From the NCBI GenBank assembly GCA_020437105.1, contig JAGQWR010000064.1, positions 1 through 61,001 on the forward strand: a DNA stretch of 61,001 nt. Direction: 5' to 3'. Source of the stretch: Saprospiraceae bacterium. GTDB taxonomy: Bacteria > Bacteroidota > Bacteroidia > Chitinophagales > Saprospiraceae. A program made the position numbers and the translations under genes. Below are positions 59,147 to 61,001 of the stretch, piece by piece. Every line of letters starts with the position of its first letter. Within the stretch, counting starts at the first letter, position 1. Below the pieces are notes generated by a model, which did no database searches, was not told the origin of the DNA, and saw nothing but the letters and a program-made list of their open reading frames with translations.

Positions 59147-60727
59147 CTAGTCCTTAACGACCACCAGTTTTCTTGTAAACATCTCTCCTGCCTCATCCAG
59201 GTAGCGAAGCCAGTAAATACCCGAAGCCAACTGATTTAACTGGATCTCTGAATCCGGACTGATTGTTTGTTGGTTCACCAAAATCTGACCTGTATTTCCG
59301 TAAACGCTGAACATCAACTCCTCTGAGCTTTTATTTGATATGAAAAGCGCACCGGAAGTCGGATTGGGATAAATATTCAAGGCATCGCCAGATTGTATTT
59401 CTACCGAACGAATATCCGAAAACGCTACTGATCCATCTTGATCTATTTGCCGGAGCCGGTAATAAGTAATGCCACGTGCAGGTGCCAGGTGCACCCACGA
59501 ATAAAGCTGTGTTTCGGAACTGTTGCCTTGCCCTTGCAATTCGGCCAGGTCTTTCCAGTTTCTGCCGTCACTTGAGTGCTCGATCACAAATCCGGCATTT
59601 TCTGCTTCCCAGGCTGTCGCCCAACTGAGCTTTACTGCCTGTCTGTTTGTAAGTTCCGCATTGAAATACAGCAGTTCGACGGGCAAAATACTACACGTGA
59701 TCTGACTCCCATTGGTGGTCGATAAACTCCCGTTGTTGACATACCAGGTTCGCCAGCTGCCGCCGCTTCCTGTTTGCCAATCTGCCAGGTTGAATGTATT
59801 GGTACCTGTGGTGGTGCCATTGACCTGATAAACACGCAATGCCTGCTGGTTTAAATTCCAGGTTAAGGGACTGCCGGATGTACAGGTTTCAGGCGTACGC
59901 ACCGGGAGTTCGCAATTTGTCTGAATGAAGTAGGCGACATCTGTATAGGAAGGATATTCGCCAAAAACACGGGCCAGGCCATTTTGGTCTATACAAACGG
60001 CCGTATATTCTTCGCAGGCGATTCCCCTGGCTTCGACCCCCTCATCTGTTAATATCCGGGCGAGAAAGACACTATGCCGGCCTTTTCTGTCTGGATTATC
60101 GTAGTGGGTATCGGTAATGACATCCGAAAGATAAGGCACCTCCAGAAAGACTTCTGAGTCAACTGTCACATTTGGATGATACGGATTTCCGAGTGCCAGA
60201 TTGGAACTCACTGTTCCGTTTTCGGCAGAAAAATAATATCCGCCCAGAATGGCCATTCCCGCACTGGTACCTCCAATTACAGCATTTCGCGTTTGAATGG
60301 CATCATTGAGATAATCTTCGATCAGGTTATTTCGCCAATAGGAAACATAGTCCCACTGATCTCCGCCGGCAAACCAAATTGCTTCCGCTTGCTGAATCCG
60401 CTGATGGATATAGGCATCCGTAGCTGCATTGGCATTATGGAAAACGATCGTCTCCACCGAGTTTACCGTGACCCCCAGTTGACTATACAAATAATCGTTG
60501 TAGCCATCTGTGCCGCTAGCCCGCAACACCAATACATCGCCTCCATTGGCGCGTTGCAAAAACCAAATCATGGCATCATCGCTTTCGGAAGCACCGCCCA
60601 TCATACATACCCCTCCCGCCGGACTGGTAACGACATCGATTGGATTTCCGGTGAAATAAGAGGTGTAATTCATCGCCTCCAAAGAAAGCGAGTATGCCAG
60701 TATGAGAAGGGTAGGTATAAATTTCAT
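59147..60727 (-). CDS. Secreted cyanophycinase-like S51 peptidase with T9SS sorting tail
   Basis: A 526-residue exported protein. Signal peptide (residues 1-~18). Residues ~30-290 match the cyanophycinase branch of peptidase family S51: GGVCMMGGASESDDAM, AIWFAGGDQWDYVSYW, and the nucleophile elbow VIGGTSAGMAILGGY with Ser155. A C-terminal fibronectin-like region (VELLYFNAELTNRQAVKLSWATA...ENAGFVIEHSSDGRNW) precedes a type A T9SS sorting domain (LNIYPNPTSGALFISN ... KLVVVKD). It would cleave cyanophycin-like or beta-aspartyl peptides outside the cell. The ATG at 60727 is chosen for the signal peptide. Confidence 0.9.
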   Translation of the reverse strand: MKFIPTLLILAYSLSLEAMNYTSYFTGNPIDVVTSPAGGVCMMGGASESDDAMIWFLQRANGGDVLVLRASGTDGYNDYLYSQLGVTVNSVETIVFHNANAATDAYIHQRIQQAEAIWFAGGDQWDYVSYWRNNLIEDYLNDAIQTRNAVIGGTSAGMAILGGYYFSAENGTVSSNLALGNPYHPNVTVDSEVFLEVPYLSDVITDTHYDNPDRKGRHSVFLARILTDEGVEARGIACEEYTAVCIDQNGLARVFGEYPSYTDVAYFIQTNCELPVRTPETCTSGSPLTWNLNQQALRVYQVNGTTTGTNTFNLADWQTGSGGSWRTWYVNNGSLSTTNGSQITCSILPVELLYFNAELTNRQAVKLSWATAWEAENAGFVIEHSSDGRNWKDLAELQGQGNSSETQLYSWVHLAPARGITYYRLRQIDQDGSVAFSDIRSVEIQSGDALNIYPNPTSGALFISNKSSEELMFSVYGNTGQILVNQQTISPDSEIQLNQLASGIYWLRYLDEAGEMFTRKLVVVKD

Positions 60728-60834
60728 ATTTTGGTATTTAGAGAGCATGTTGGCTAGTCTGTTTCCTCCTGTAATTTTAATAATAATAGAATAAGGTTTA
60801 CCGGAGCAAGTTGTTTAATTTTTTTGATGCGGGG

Positions 60835-61001
60835 TAGTAGGGGATGGGGAGCGCCGATTTCCGCTTCGCACATTAGAGTTTAGAGTTTAGAGTTTAAAGT
60901 TTAGAGTTTAGAAATTCGCCTAACGTTCCGACCTCCCGCGAGCGCAGCGAGCACTCCACAATGAGCTTAGGGAATGGGGGAGCGCCGATTTCCGCTTCGC
61001 T
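60835..61001. repeat. Composite intergenic repeat (copy 3)
   Basis: It contains two copies of the GAGCGCCGATTTCCGCTTCG block (60849-60870 and 60980-61001), five GTTTAGA heptamers (60873-60911), the AAATTCGCCTAACGTTCCGA segment (60911-60937, one mismatch to copy 1) and one GAGCGCAGCGAG unit (60940-60963). The array continues past the window edge. Confidence 0.75.

Noticed and set aside
58892..59196. Repetitive open frames through the 23-bp array (both strands)
   Set aside because: The frames arise from the ~45-base period of unit pairs; they carry only low-complexity Ser/Arg/Ala or Cys/Ala-rich sequence and overlap each other on both strands.

Overview
The window looks like chromosome from a member of the Bacteroidota, most likely a Saprospiraceae/Lewinella-like lineage; the phylum is well supported and the family is a guess. 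Five predicted secreted proteins end in a type IX secretion system (T9SS) sorting tail. Start codons mostly lack Shine-Dalgarno sequences, and TAnnTTTG-type -7 boxes can be found. Lipoproteins, seven-transmembrane AraC regulators, ECF sigma/anti-sigma pairs and effector-associated (EAD-like) domains also fit. There is one tRNA (Leu-UAA), no rRNA, no phage, no CRISPR array and no intact transposase.

Layout. 1-7.3 kb: DUF547 protein, a T9SS beta-propeller-like protein, a cupin, a hydrolase/SDR pair and acetyl-CoA synthetase. 7.3-11.7 kb: a tightly overlapping four-gene operon with a circularly-permuted-ATP-grasp-like ligase, a glutathione-synthetase-like ATP-grasp ligase, an AstE/AspA zinc deacylase and an MscS channel. 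11.9-20 kb: a stress/energy-sensing block with a tandem universal stress protein, three paralogous two-CBS proteins, two ECF sigma systems, two Spy/CpxP-like proteins, and a two-gene unit carrying EAD11-like adaptor domains, one of them membrane anchored. 20-23.2 kb: three c-type cytochrome-like exported proteins followed by a DUF5777-type outer-membrane protein. 23.2-31.4 kb: SDR, beta-helix lipoprotein, NHL-repeat T9SS protein, AraC-type regulator, DUF2254 membrane protein and a tandem intradiol-dioxygenase-like lipoprotein.

31.4-36.8 kb: an epimerase and the arginine operon argB-argD-argC-argJ (leftward), immediately preceded by a 187-bp MITE-like element. 37-43 kb: acetyltransferase, a small exported protein behind a T7G9 tract, a Cdd1-like HhH protein, an oxidoreductase, then a divergent DtxR-type regulator and NRAMP-USP metal transporter with a clear operator between them. 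43-47.7 kb: GIY-YIG protein, a large FN3-containing T9SS protein and an NAD(P)-binding protein. 47.8-51.1 kb: AraC regulator divergent from an aldehyde dehydrogenase/DUF779 pair, then tRNA-Leu. 51.2-61 kb: hypothetical and NTF2-like proteins, a T9SS protein, a fructan/sucrose unit (sugar porter, fructokinase, GH32 lipoprotein), a luciferase-like monooxygenase and a T9SS cyanophycinase-like protein, the last two embedded in a composite family of intergenic repeats.

The best candidates for undescribed biology are the double ATP-grasp/deacylase/MscS operon (7305-11665), the EAD-like pair (16071-17496), the lipoprotein-cytochrome plus barrel cluster (20116-23180), and the repeat families. All functions are inferred from motifs read by eye; no database search was run.
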